Assembly (NCBI RefSeq): GCF_001514115.1
Contig: NZ_KQ948466.1
Location: forward strand, 62,001-126,000
Reading direction: 5' to 3'
Origin: Streptomyces olivochromogenes
Lineage (GTDB): Bacteria > Actinomycetota > Actinomycetes > Streptomycetales > Streptomycetaceae
Length of the DNA: 64,000 nt
Below are positions 8,928 to 16,389 of the stretch, piece by piece; the first letter of the stretch is position 1; each line of letters starts with the position of its first letter. The translations under genes were made by a program, and so were the position numbers. Under the pieces are notes generated by a model, which saw nothing but the letters and a program-made list of their open reading frames with translations, was not told where the DNA came from and made no database searches.

Positions 8928-10233
8928 GGCCCATGTACCCCGGTTCGGCCCGGCGCGCCTCGGCGTCGGGAAGGCGGATGAGGTCGACGATCAACGGTCC
9001 GTCCGCATGGGGCAGCGCCGACAGCACGGCCGGATCCCTGGTCCCGACCAGGCACACCTCGGCGTGCTCGAGCACCTCGTCGACGGAGTCCGCGAGCAGC
9101 TGCGCGAGATGCGGCAGCCGGCTCTCGATGTACTCGCGGTTCGCGCCGAGCAGTCGGGAGAGGCTCACGTTGGCGTCGTAGATCTTGAGGTCGTAGCCCT
9201 TGCCGAAGAGCCTCTCCGCCAGCTCGACGAGCGGGCTCTCGCGGAGGTCGTCGGTGCCGGGTTTGAAGGACAGCCCGAACAGGCCCACCCGGCGCTTTCC
9301 GGTGCGCTCGACCAGGTTCACCGCGCGCTGCAGATGGTCGGAGTTGGAGGCCAGCACGTGGGAGAGGATGGGCACCGAGACGTCGGCCCGCTGCGCCGCG
9401 TGGACCAGGCTGCGCAGGTCCTTGGGCAGGCAGGAGCCACCGAAGGCGAAGCCGGGCCGCAGGTAGGCGGGGCTGATGTTCAGCTTGCGGTCGGCCAGGA
9501 ACACGTCCATCACCTGGTGCGAGTCCACCCCGAGCGCCTGGCACACCGCGCCCAGCTCGTTCGCGAAGCCGATCTTGAGGCCGTGGAACGCGTTGTCCGC
9601 GTACTTGATCGCCTCGGCGGTCGGGACCGGCACCCGGAACACCTCGCCGGGCAGGCCGTCGTACAGCGCCGTCACCGTGTCGCCGCTTGCCGGGTCGAGC
9701 TCGCCGATGACGGTCTTGGGTGGGTCGAAGAAGTCCTGCACGCTCGTGCCCTCGCGCAGGAACTCCGGGTTGACCGCGACCCCGAAGTCCACCCCGGCCG
9801 TGCCGCCGACGTTCTTCTCCAGGATCGGTACCAGCAGGTTCAGGCAGGTGCCCGGGAGCATGGTGCTGCGGAACACGATGGTCTGCCGCCCGCCCCGCTC
9901 GGCCAGCGCGGCGCCGATCTGCTCGGTGACCCGCTCCAAGTACGTGGTGCACAGGCTGCCGTTGGGCTCCGACGGCGTACCCACGCAGACCAGCGACACC
10001 TCGCTGTCCGTGATCGCCTCGCGGACGTCGGCGGTGGCGCGCAACGCTCCGGTTCGCACGACCTCGGCGATGAGCTCGCCGATACGTTCCTCCACCACCG
10101 GAGCCTTGCCGTCGTTGACCAGGTCGACCTTCACCTGGTTGACGTCCACCCCGATGACTTCGTGCCCCATGCTGGCCAGGCACGCGGCCGATACGCAGCC
10201 CACGTAGCCGAGCCCGAAAACGCTGACTCTCAT
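8917..10233 (-). CDS. Nucleotide-sugar 6-dehydrogenase, GDP-mannose dehydrogenase (AlgD) type
   Basis: The 438-residue NAD-dependent dehydrogenase has an N-terminal dinucleotide-binding motif (FGLGYVG), a central helix, and a catalytic Cys in FGGSCLPKD near residue 265. It oxidises an NDP-hexose to the uronic acid in two steps. From memory it matches Pseudomonas AlgD closely at EVIGVDV, CVGTPS, AGVDFGVAVNPEFLRE and GTDDLRESPLVELAE. I therefore favour GDP-mannose over UDP-glucose as substrate, which would give GDP-mannuronate. The start at ATG 10233 is set by the adjacent G-rich ribosome site (GGGGGGAGAG) and by the conserved MRVSVFGLG opening. Confidence 0.88.
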   Translation of the reverse strand: MRVSVFGLGYVGCVSAACLASMGHEVIGVDVNQVKVDLVNDGKAPVVEERIGELIAEVVRTGALRATADVREAITDSEVSLVCVGTPSEPNGSLCTTYLERVTEQIGAALAERGGRQTIVFRSTMLPGTCLNLLVPILEKNVGGTAGVDFGVAVNPEFLREGTSVQDFFDPPKTVIGELDPASGDTVTALYDGLPGEVFRVPVPTAEAIKYADNAFHGLKIGFANELGAVCQALGVDSHQVMDVFLADRKLNISPAYLRPGFAFGGSCLPKDLRSLVHAAQRADVSVPILSHVLASNSDHLQRAVNLVERTGKRRVGLFGLSFKPGTDDLRESPLVELAERLFGKGYDLKIYDANVSLSRLLGANREYIESRLPHLAQLLADSVDEVLEHAEVCLVGTRDPAVLSALPHADGPLIVDLIRLPDAEARRAEPGYMGLAW

Positions 10234-10252
10234 GACCGGTCTCTCCCCCCAG

Positions 10253-10271
10253 GCAGGCCCTTGCGGCCTGC
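10253..10271 (-). other. Intercistronic hairpin before the dehydrogenase gene
   Basis: On the minus strand GCAGGCC and GGCCTGC form a 7-bp stem with a 5-base loop. It lies in the 70-bp gap between the sugar transferase stop and the dehydrogenase ribosome site. There is no T-run. It may serve in RNA processing or mild attenuation, since this is the only real gap in the operon. Confidence 0.4.
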
Positions 10272-10303
10272 GGTCCACGCGCCGGTCGGACGACCCCCGC
10301 GCA

Positions 10304-11803
10304 TCAGTAGGCCCCCTGCCCGTGGAGCACGGCACGCAGCGTCTTCCACAAGATCACTGTGTCCAGGGCGAGCGACCAGTCCTCCACGTACCGCAGGTCG
10401 AGGCGGACCGCCTCCTCCCACGGCAGGTCGCTGCGTCCGCTGATCTGCCACAGGCCGGTGAGCCCGGGCTTGACCAGCAGCCGCCGCCGGATGTCCGGGT
10501 CGTACGCGGCGCACTCCTCCGGCAGCGGAGGCCGCGGTCCGACGAGCGACATCGATCCGGTCAGCACGTTGAAGAGCTGTGGGAGCTCGTCGAGCGAGTA
10601 CCGGCGCAGCACTGCTCCCACCCGGGTCACTCGCGGATCCCGGCGGAGCTTGAACAGCAGGCCCGCGCCTTCGTTGTGGTCGGCCAACTGGGCACGTGCC
10701 CCGTGGGCCCCGGCGACCATGGTGCGGAACTTGACGATGGTGAACTCGCGGCCGTCCTTGCCGACCCTGCGCTGGCGGTATAACACCCCGCCCCGGCTGT
10801 CCACCAGCACGAGCAGCCCGACGAGGACCATCAGCGGCGCGAACAGCATCAGCAGGATCGCCGCGCCCATCCGATCGACGACCCCCTTGATCGCCCGGCG
10901 GCCTCCGGTGAAGGTCGGCATGCTGACCCGCAGCAGTGGTATCCCGAGCACCGCGTCGACGTGCAGCCGCGGGCCGGCCACCTCCATCAGCACGGGGGCC
11001 ACGATCATCTCGGCGTCGCTGCCTTCGAGGTTCCAGGCCAGCCGCTGCAGCCGGTCCGGTGACCAGTGCGGGTCCGGTGTGACCGCGACGACGCGGTAGC
11101 CGTCGTGGCGGACGTGCTTGGCGACGTCCTCAAGCAGGCCGATGACCGGCACTCCGTCCAACTGGTCACCGTCGAGGCCGCCTTGCTCGCCGTCGAGCCC
11201 GCGACCGTCCGTCGTGCACACCGCCTCCACCCGCCAGCCGAGGTGCGGGAGCTTGCGGGTTCGGTTGATCAGGTCACGCACGGTGGCCGGGCTCCCGGCA
11301 GCGAGCACCGGTCTCAGGCAGCGTCCTTCGTTGCGCTGTTTGTGCAGCCAGAGGCGGAGCAGATACCGCTCGGTCATGGTGACGAGCGCGATCGCGGGGA
11401 TCGCGACGAAGATCCAGAGCTTGATGTTGCGCGAGGTCAGAGCGATCCCGCCGAGCGCCAGGACGACGGTCGCCGTGAACAGTGAACGTCCCAACCGGCG
11501 GAATTCCTCGGCGCCTTGGCCGAGCACGGCCGGAGACCATGAGCGGCTCACCGCGAGCGCGCCCAGCACCAGCACCTGAGTGCCGAAGGCGAGAATGCCC
11601 CACTTCTCATGCCAGTTGGCCGCGTCCCGGGCCCCGAAGAAGTCGCCGATCGCCGCCACTACGAAGGCGGTGGCCACGGTGTCACTGATGATCACGGTAC
11701 GTCTGTACCGCTGCTCCCATTCGATCGCGGGCTGGCTGATTGCCCCGTCCGCCAGACGCCCGCGCGCCGACGGAAAAGGGCCGACTATTCCCCCCTGCCG
11801 CAC
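10304..11803 (-). CDS. Polyprenyl-phosphate sugar-1-phosphate transferase (initiating; WbaP/CpsE type)
   Basis: The 499-residue protein has several membrane helices in the N-terminal third, a CoA-binding-like middle domain, and the C-terminal bacterial sugar transferase domain. Landmarks are FTIVKFRTM, RRYSLDELPQLFNVL, SLVGPRPPLPEE and KPGLTGLWQISGRS. It attaches the first sugar phosphate to undecaprenyl phosphate and so starts repeat-unit synthesis. I place the start at GTG 11803 because a GGGGGG ribosome site lies 5 bp upstream. A TTG at 11815 is the alternative. Bases 10781-10783 read as an in-frame TTA leucine codon. This is the first gene of the operon. Confidence 0.88.
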   Translation of the reverse strand: MRQGGIVGPFPSARGRLADGAISQPAIEWEQRYRRTVIISDTVATAFVVAAIGDFFGARDAANWHEKWGILAFGTQVLVLGALAVSRSWSPAVLGQGAEEFRRLGRSLFTATVVLALGGIALTSRNIKLWIFVAIPAIALVTMTERYLLRLWLHKQRNEGRCLRPVLAAGSPATVRDLINRTRKLPHLGWRVEAVCTTDGRGLDGEQGGLDGDQLDGVPVIGLLEDVAKHVRHDGYRVVAVTPDPHWSPDRLQRLAWNLEGSDAEMIVAPVLMEVAGPRLHVDAVLGIPLLRVSMPTFTGGRRAIKGVVDRMGAAILLMLFAPLMVLVGLLVLVDSRGGVLYRQRRVGKDGREFTIVKFRTMVAGAHGARAQLADHNEGAGLLFKLRRDPRVTRVGAVLRRYSLDELPQLFNVLTGSMSLVGPRPPLPEECAAYDPDIRRRLLVKPGLTGLWQISGRSDLPWEEAVRLDLRYVEDWSLALDTVILWKTLRAVLHGQGAY

Positions 11804-11862
11804 AGAACCCCCCAAGGTCCCCAGTGGTTCGACGTGTTCGCCTCACACTGTTTCGCCCCTTA

Positions 11863-11918
11863 CGGGAGGCCCCCGCCTCCCGCCGGCTGTTCCCCCCTCG
11901 GGAGGCCCCCGCCTCCCG
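11863..11918. repeat. Two identical 20-base hairpins in the operon leader
   Basis: The sequence CGGGAGGCCCCCGCCTCCCG occurs at 11863-11882 and again at 11899-11918, a 36-bp period. Each copy is an 8-bp perfect stem with a CCCC loop. They lie 60-115 bp upstream of the chosen sugar transferase start. They could be protein-binding sites or leader RNA structure. Neither is followed by a T-run, so a simple terminator is unlikely. Confidence 0.65.
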
Positions 11919-12786
11919 CGCATGACATCCCGGCTGTTTCAGAGCTACGTGAACAACCCACCCTGGCGGCAGCAGACTTGCATGTCCTGCCAGGCTCATG
12001 AGGTGCGCGGGAACCCGTCGAAACCTCGGATGCTCCCCGCACCCGAAGCCCGTCTCGGGCTCCAAGAATCGATCACCCCCACGTCGGGTCTCAGAGACAC
12101 GGCTGCTGACCGTCTGCATCGCCGGACCCATAGATCATCATTTGTCGCCTCGTGTCCCAGCATGCGAAGCACGGTCAATCTAGACCATCGGGGCCCGTCT
12201 GAAGAGAGGGGCGTGTGGAATTTGTGCTCAAGATTTGAAGCTGGATCCACGAATCGGTGACCGCCTGCGGGTGTCTTGGCGACGAAAGATGTCCTGACCT
12301 GCCTCTTCACGACCGTTCCGGTAACGCAAGGACAGCCACACAAGGCCAGGCCCGGCGTGCACGCGGGCACTGCCGGATTATCTGACTTTTTGTCAGCAGC
12401 GTCAGCAAAAGGTCAACAAGTGTCTGAATCAGACCTGGTCACAGACGCCAGCACTCCCACGTCACGCTCCAGCCCGAGCCGATCACCACGAGACGCACCC
12501 CTCCCCCTGGGGCGTTCCTGCCCAGGGGGACGCCAACCACACCTCACGGACACCCGCTCCAGGTACGCGACCGCAGGGCAACTCACCGGGCCCCGCGGCT
12601 TCAGCTGCACCGGCGGGAGTCCGACGGAGTGGGCGACGATGGCCGCGCGACCATCGAGCAGCAGCTCAGCGCGCTCCCACCGGTATGGGTGACCACTCCC
12701 GCCGGCCACCCGTCGGATCCGCCGTGAACACCACCATGTGCCGCCGCCCCAGGCCCAGTTGGACCAGACCAATTCTGTCCGAATCG

Positions 12787-12815
12787 TTGACACGCACGTC
12801 ACCCGCCGCAATTCT
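12787..12815 (+). promoter_or_regulatory. Predicted promoter of the GH64 glucanase gene
   Basis: A consensus -35 hexamer TTGACA lies at 12787-12792. It is followed after 17 bp by AATTCT at 12810-12815 as a weak -10. The site sits about 85 bp before the GTG start and its -10 touches the palindromic operator. Confidence 0.5.
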
Positions 12816-12828
12816 GAGAGCGCTCTCA
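12815..12828. promoter_or_regulatory. LacI-family (CebR-like) operator
   Basis: TGAGAGCGCTCTCA is a perfect 14-bp palindrome. It differs at one symmetric position from the CebR/CelR box TGGGAGCGCTCCCA known to me from actinomycete cellulose genes. Its position just downstream of the predicted -10 fits repression that is relieved by a glucan oligosaccharide. No LacI-family gene is present in the window. Confidence 0.7.
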
Positions 12829-12898
12829 ACGAGAACCGGACGGCTCCACTCCGCCGGAATCCACCTCGTTGGAATCCCCCCACCCAAGGAGAGAGCGA

Positions 12899-14095
12899 GT
12901 GCCCAGAAGGCTGAAATGGCATGCCCTGGCGGTGGCTGCGGCCACCGCCACCACGGCGCTTCTCACGTTCGGCGCCCCCTCCGACGCGAACGCGGCCGTC
13001 CCGACCACGATCCCCCTGAAGTTCACGAACAACTCAGGCCGCAGCGAACCCGTTTACATCTACGACCTCGGAACACTCCTCTCGACGGGCCAGCAGGGCT
13101 GGGCCGACGCGAACGGCACGTTCCACGCCTGGCCCGCCGGCGGCAATCCGCCGACGCCCGCGCCCGACGCCTCGATCACGGGACCGGCCAACGGCCAGTC
13201 GATGACGATCCGGATGCCCAAGTTCTCCGGCCGGATCTACTTCTCCTACGGCCAGAAACTCGACTTCCGCCTGACCACCGGCGGCCTGGTGCAGCCGGCC
13301 GTGCAGAACCCGAGCGACCCCAACCGCAACATCCTCTTCAACTGGTCCGAGTACACGCTCAACGACTCCGGGCTGTGGATCAACAGCACCCAGGTCGACA
13401 TGTTCTCGGCCCCCTACGCCGTCGGGGTCCAGCTCGCCGACGGGAGCACAAAGAACACCGGCCACCTCAAAACGGGCGGCTACACCGGGTTCTTCAACGC
13501 CCTGCGCGGTCAGCCGGGTGGCTGGGCCAATCTGATCCAGACCCGCTCCGACGGCACCGTCCTGCGGGCGCTGGCTCCCGGCCACGGCATCGAGGCGGGC
13601 GCGCTGCCGGGCACCGTCATGGACGACTACGTCAACCGCGTGTGGCAGAAGTACAGTTCGTCGACGCTGACGGTGACGCCGTTCACCGATCAGCCGAACA
13701 CGAAGTACTTCGGGCGGGTCTCCGGTGACGTCATGAACTTCACCAACAGCGCCGGAGCGGTCGTCACCAGCTTCCAGAAGCCCGACTCGGACAGCATCTT
13801 CGGTTGCTACAAGCGGCTGGACGCCCCCAACGACCTGGTACGCGGCCCCATTTCACGGACCCTGTGCGCGGGCTTCAACCGCTCGACCCTTCTCACCAAC
13901 CCCAACCAGCCGGACACGAGCTCGGCGAGCTTCTACCAGGACACGGTGACCAACCAGTACGCCCGCAAGATCCACGCGCAGATGGCCGACGGCAAGGCCT
14001 ACGCGTTCGCCTTCGACGACGTCGGCAACTACGAGTCCCTGGTCCACGACGGCAACCCCCAACAGGCCTACGTCACCCTGGACCCGTTCAACTGA
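12899..14095 (+). CDS. Secreted GH64 endo-beta-1,3-glucanase
   Basis: The 398-residue exoenzyme begins at GTG 12899, preceded by AAGGAGAG at suitable spacing. The N-terminus (PRRLKWHALAVAAATAT) is a Sec signal peptide, with likely cleavage after the DANA segment. The mature part, with VPTTIPLKFTNNSGRSEPVY, YIYDLGT, RIYFSYG and FNWSEYTLND, fits the glycoside hydrolase family 64 fold, which carries a thaumatin-like region. It should release laminari-oligosaccharides from fungal or algal beta-1,3-glucan outside the cell. The LacI-type operator 70 bp upstream suggests induction by a glucan breakdown product. Transcription converges on the tetR gene. Confidence 0.87.
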   Translation: MPRRLKWHALAVAAATATTALLTFGAPSDANAAVPTTIPLKFTNNSGRSEPVYIYDLGTLLSTGQQGWADANGTFHAWPAGGNPPTPAPDASITGPANGQSMTIRMPKFSGRIYFSYGQKLDFRLTTGGLVQPAVQNPSDPNRNILFNWSEYTLNDSGLWINSTQVDMFSAPYAVGVQLADGSTKNTGHLKTGGYTGFFNALRGQPGGWANLIQTRSDGTVLRALAPGHGIEAGALPGTVMDDYVNRVWQKYSSSTLTVTPFTDQPNTKYFGRVSGDVMNFTNSAGAVVTSFQKPDSDSIFGCYKRLDAPNDLVRGPISRTLCAGFNRSTLLTNPNQPDTSSASFYQDTVTNQYARKIHAQMADGKAYAFAFDDVGNYESLVHDGNPQQAYVTLDPFN

Positions 14096-14109
14096 CGGAT
14101 GCCCAAAGG

Positions 14110-14769
14110 CTAGTCGGACACCGGGCAGGTGGTCCGCTTCACGAGGTCGTGCCAGCCGGACTCCAGGCGTTCGAGGGGCATCCCGCACTGCCGCGTCAGG
14201 TGGTGGATCAGGGCGGGTTCCAGGTAGCCCATGAGGGTCTGGGCGAGGAGAACGCCGTCCGCGTCGGGCACGGCCTCGCGCAGGAGCATGGCGACGTGGG
14301 TGAAGCGGACGCGGTACGGGGCGGAGCTGAAGCGGCGGGAGGCGTCCGGCTCGGCGGCGATGTACAGGTCGAGCCGGTCGTGGATCTCGCGCAGGACCCG
14401 GCAGCCGAAGGCGTGCAGGCGGTCCGCCGGTGACGCGCCGGGGCCGAGAGGTGGCGGGCCGCTGAGAAAGGCGGCCTGGAACTGCTGCTCGGTGTGGTCG
14501 AGCAGGGCCATCAGCAGGCCGGTGCGGTCACCGAAGCGCCGGAAGACGGTCCCCTTGCCCACCGAGGCCGCGACGGCGACGGCCTCCATGGTCACATTGG
14601 CGACCCCGTGCTCCTCCACCAGACGGGTGGCGGCCTCCAGCAGCCGGGCGCGGTTGCGTGCGGCATCGGCGCGGAGCTGCGGCGCGGCGGGCCCGACGGT
14701 CAGCTCCAGCGGAACCGGGGCTCCCGAGGGTTCCTGCCCCCTCGGGAAGGGCGGAAGTGGGGTGGACAT
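14110..14769 (-). CDS. TetR-family repressor of the adjacent FMN reductase gene
   Basis: The 219-residue regulator has an N-terminal TetR helix-turn-helix (RLLEAATRLVEEHG, then VGKGTVFRRFGDRTGLL) and a ligand-binding C-terminal domain. The start is placed at ATG 14769. A GTG six bases upstream is equally possible, and neither has a strong ribosome site. It is divergent from an NADPH-dependent FMN reductase gene. Two palindromes sharing GGACC-N2-GGTCC lie between them, one in front of each gene. This is the standard layout of autoregulation with control of the divergent enzyme. The ligand is unknown. Confidence 0.87.
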   Translation of the reverse strand: MSTPLPPFPRGQEPSGAPVPLELTVGPAAPQLRADAARNRARLLEAATRLVEEHGVANVTMEAVAVAASVGKGTVFRRFGDRTGLLMALLDHTEQQFQAAFLSGPPPLGPGASPADRLHAFGCRVLREIHDRLDLYIAAEPDASRRFSSAPYRVRFTHVAMLLREAVPDADGVLLAQTLMGYLEPALIHHLTRQCGMPLERLESGWHDLVKRTTCPVSD

Positions 14770-14800
14770 GAACACAGCGTAACGGCAGACGGGGACAACT

Positions 14801-14812
14801 GGACCCTGGTCC
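14801..14812. promoter_or_regulatory. Putative TetR operator, tetR-proximal
   Basis: GGACCCTGGTCC, a palindrome with a 2-bp centre, lies 31 bp upstream of the tetR start. It shares GGACC-N2-GGTCC with the operator at 14844-14863. Confidence 0.6.
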
Positions 14813-14843
14813 GTTTAGCTGCTACAACATTAAACAGACCAGC

Positions 14844-14863
14844 AAGCGGACCTCGGTCCGCTT
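14844..14863. promoter_or_regulatory. Putative TetR operator, reductase-proximal
   Basis: AAGCGGACCTCGGTCCGCTT is a 20-bp dyad with 9-bp perfect arms. It lies 34 bp upstream of the FMN reductase start. It is the longer and presumably stronger of the two matching sites. Confidence 0.68.
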
Positions 14864-14897
14864 TATTGCCGCAATGTTTCGTCCCCGGGAGTTCCCC

Positions 14898-15461
14898 ATG
14901 TCCGTACGCATCCTCGCGCTCGTCGGCAGCCTTCGCGCCGGCTCCCACAACCGCCAGCTCGCGGAGGCGGCCATCAAGCTCGCCCCCGAGGGCGCGGAGA
15001 TCGAGCTGTTCGAGGGACTCGCCGAGGTCCCGTTCTACAACGAGGACCTCGACGTCGAGGGCAAGGTGCCGGCCGCCGCCATCGCCCTGCGCGAGGCCGC
15101 GGGCCGCGCCGACGCCTTCCTGCTCTTCTCGCCGGAGTACAACGGCACGATCACGGCCGTCCTGAAGAACGCCATCGACTGGCTGTCGCGTCCGTACGGT
15201 GCCAGCGCCTTCACCGGTAAGGCCGCCGCCGTGGTCGGCACCGCGTTCGGTCAGTTCGGTGGCGTCTGGGCGCAGGACGAGGCCCGCAAGGCCCTGGGCA
15301 TCGCGGGTGCCACCGTCCTCGAGGACGTCAAGCTCTCCGTTCCCGGCTCCGTGACCCGTTTCGCCGAGACCCACCCGGTCGACGACGCCGAGGTCGCCGC
15401 CCAGCTCACCGAGGTCGTCGCCCGCCTGCACACCCAGGTCGGCACCGCCAGCGCCTCCTGA
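14898..15461 (+). CDS. NADPH-dependent FMN reductase / quinone reductase family
   Basis: The 187-residue flavodoxin-like reductase starts at ATG 14898 (MSVRILALVGSLRAGSHNRQ) after a GGGAG ribosome site. The phosphate-binding loop GSLRAGSHNRQLAE and the LFSPEYNGTITAVLKNAIDW motif are diagnostic of this family, which also includes chromate and azo reductases. It reduces free flavin or quinones with NADPH in the cytosol, usually as a defence against electrophiles. Divergent tetR and the paired operators suggest induction by a quinone-like compound. A perfect GC hairpin follows 12 bp after the stop. Confidence 0.88.
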   Translation: MSVRILALVGSLRAGSHNRQLAEAAIKLAPEGAEIELFEGLAEVPFYNEDLDVEGKVPAAAIALREAAGRADAFLLFSPEYNGTITAVLKNAIDWLSRPYGASAFTGKAAAVVGTAFGQFGGVWAQDEARKALGIAGATVLEDVKLSVPGSVTRFAETHPVDDAEVAAQLTEVVARLHTQVGTASAS

Positions 15462-15472
15462 CGACTCCCCCA

Positions 15473-15500
15473 GGGCCGGTCCGGTGCGCCGGACCGGCCC
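15473..15500 (+). terminator. Terminator hairpin after the FMN reductase gene
   Basis: GGGCCGGTCCGG and CCGGACCGGCCC form a perfect 12-bp stem with loop TGCG, 12 bp past the stop codon. It has no long T-run, as is usual in Streptomyces. Confidence 0.75.
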
Positions 15501-15593
15501 TTCGCGCGTTCCCGGCAGTCGCCGACGGCCCCCAGCCGTCCCCTGATGTCGGCGATCTTGGCGGAACCAAACCCTCCGGGCCAAGATGCCCGC

Positions 15594-16271
15594 ATGAAGG
15601 GTGATCTCTTTTCCAGTGACCACATGGTGCAGCCCGCCGTCACGCCGGGCATGACCATCCAGAACGCCAAGTCGATCAAGTACGCCGTCAACGGCGACAT
15701 GCTCGCGCGCCAGGGGGCGATGATCGCCTACCGGGGGAATCTGCAGTTCGAGCGCAAGGGCCAGGGCGTGGGCGGCATGCTCAAGCGGGCGGTCACCGGC
15801 GAGGGACTGCCACTGATGACGGTGCGCGGGCAGGGCGAGGCCTGGTTCGCGCACGAGGCGCAGAACTGTTTCATCATCGACATCGAGCCGGGCGACCTGT
15901 TCACCGTGAACGGGCGCAACGTCCTGTGCTTCGACTCCACGCTGTCGTACGAGATAAAGACCGTGAAGGGCGCGGGCGTCACCGGCGGCGGCATCTTCAA
16001 CAGCGTCTTCAGCGGTCACGGCAGACTGGGGCTGATCTGCGAGGGCAACCCGCTGGTGATACCCGTCTCGCCGCAGCAGCCGGTGTACGTCGACACGGAC
16101 GCGGTCGTCGGCTGGACCGCGCAGCTCCACACCTCGCTGCACCGCTCGCAGTCGATCGGTTCGATGATCCGCGGCGGCTCGGGCGAGGCCGTGCAGCTGA
16201 AGCTGGAGGGCGACGGCCTGGTCGTCGTACGGCCGAGTGAGGCGACTCCGCAGAAGGCACAGCAGCACTGA
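15594..16271 (+). CDS. AIM24 family protein
   Basis: The 225-residue protein MKGDLFSSDHMVQPAV... has the duplicated beta-rich AIM24 (TIGR00266-like) fold. Signatures are NAKSIKYAVNGDMLARQGAM, VNGRNVLCFD and GGGIFNSVFSGHG. The family is named after a yeast mitochondrial protein, and its bacterial role is not established. Streptomyces members are often linked to tellurium-resistance (Ter) loci, but none is visible here. I chose ATG 15594 because family members begin at this motif. An upstream in-frame ATG at 15546 would add 16 poorly conserved residues. No good ribosome site is seen, so a leaderless message is possible. Confidence 0.83.
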   Translation: MKGDLFSSDHMVQPAVTPGMTIQNAKSIKYAVNGDMLARQGAMIAYRGNLQFERKGQGVGGMLKRAVTGEGLPLMTVRGQGEAWFAHEAQNCFIIDIEPGDLFTVNGRNVLCFDSTLSYEIKTVKGAGVTGGGIFNSVFSGHGRLGLICEGNPLVIPVSPQQPVYVDTDAVVGWTAQLHTSLHRSQSIGSMIRGGSGEAVQLKLEGDGLVVVRPSEATPQKAQQH

Positions 16272-16292
16272 CGCCGGGGGAACGGCGAAAGA

Positions 16293-16313
16293 GGCCCCGC
16301 CACTGGCGGGGCC
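16293..16313. terminator. Terminator hairpin between AIM24 and metalloprotease genes
   Basis: GGCCCCGCC and GGCGGGGCC form a 9-bp stem with a 3-base loop, followed on the plus strand by CCTTCTT. It serves the AIM24 gene and perhaps also the convergent protease gene. Confidence 0.8.
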
Positions 16314-16325
16314 CCTTCTTCTGGC

Positions 16326-16388
16326 GCCGTCCTGCTCGTGCAGTCCTTCACGTGCCGTCCTGCTCGTGCAGTCCTTCACGTGCCGTCC
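16326..16388. repeat. 28-bp tandem repeat, 2.25 copies
   Basis: The unit beginning GCCGTCCTGCTCGTGCAG is repeated exactly at 16326-16353 and 16354-16381, with seven further bases. Each unit contains the small dyad CTGCTCGTGCAG. It lies between the AIM24 terminator and the metalloprotease stop codon. Confidence 0.85.
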
Positions 16389-16389
16389 G

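Larger units (their letters stand above)
11804..12898. other. 1.1-kb non-coding divergent region
   Basis: This region lies between the leftward polysaccharide operon and the rightward glucanase gene. No frame in it shows Streptomyces codon bias, a ribosome site and a recognisable product together. It contains two identical hairpins at 11863-11918 and an A+T-richer middle part (about 12050-12430). It also contains a 13-bp palindrome GTCTGAATCAGAC at 12422-12434 and the glucanase promoter and operator at 12787-12828. A long leader for the operon, a small RNA, or several stacked regulator sites are all possible. Confidence 0.6.

Noticed and set aside
11804..12898. A c-di-AMP or cobalamin riboswitch in the long upstream region
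   Set aside because: I could not identify the conserved core of any known riboswitch class by eye on either strand.
12276..12922. Short reading frames in the 1.1-kb non-coding region
   Set aside because: They have no ribosome site, no G/C-rich third position and no recognisable motif. They also overlap the glucanase promoter and operator.
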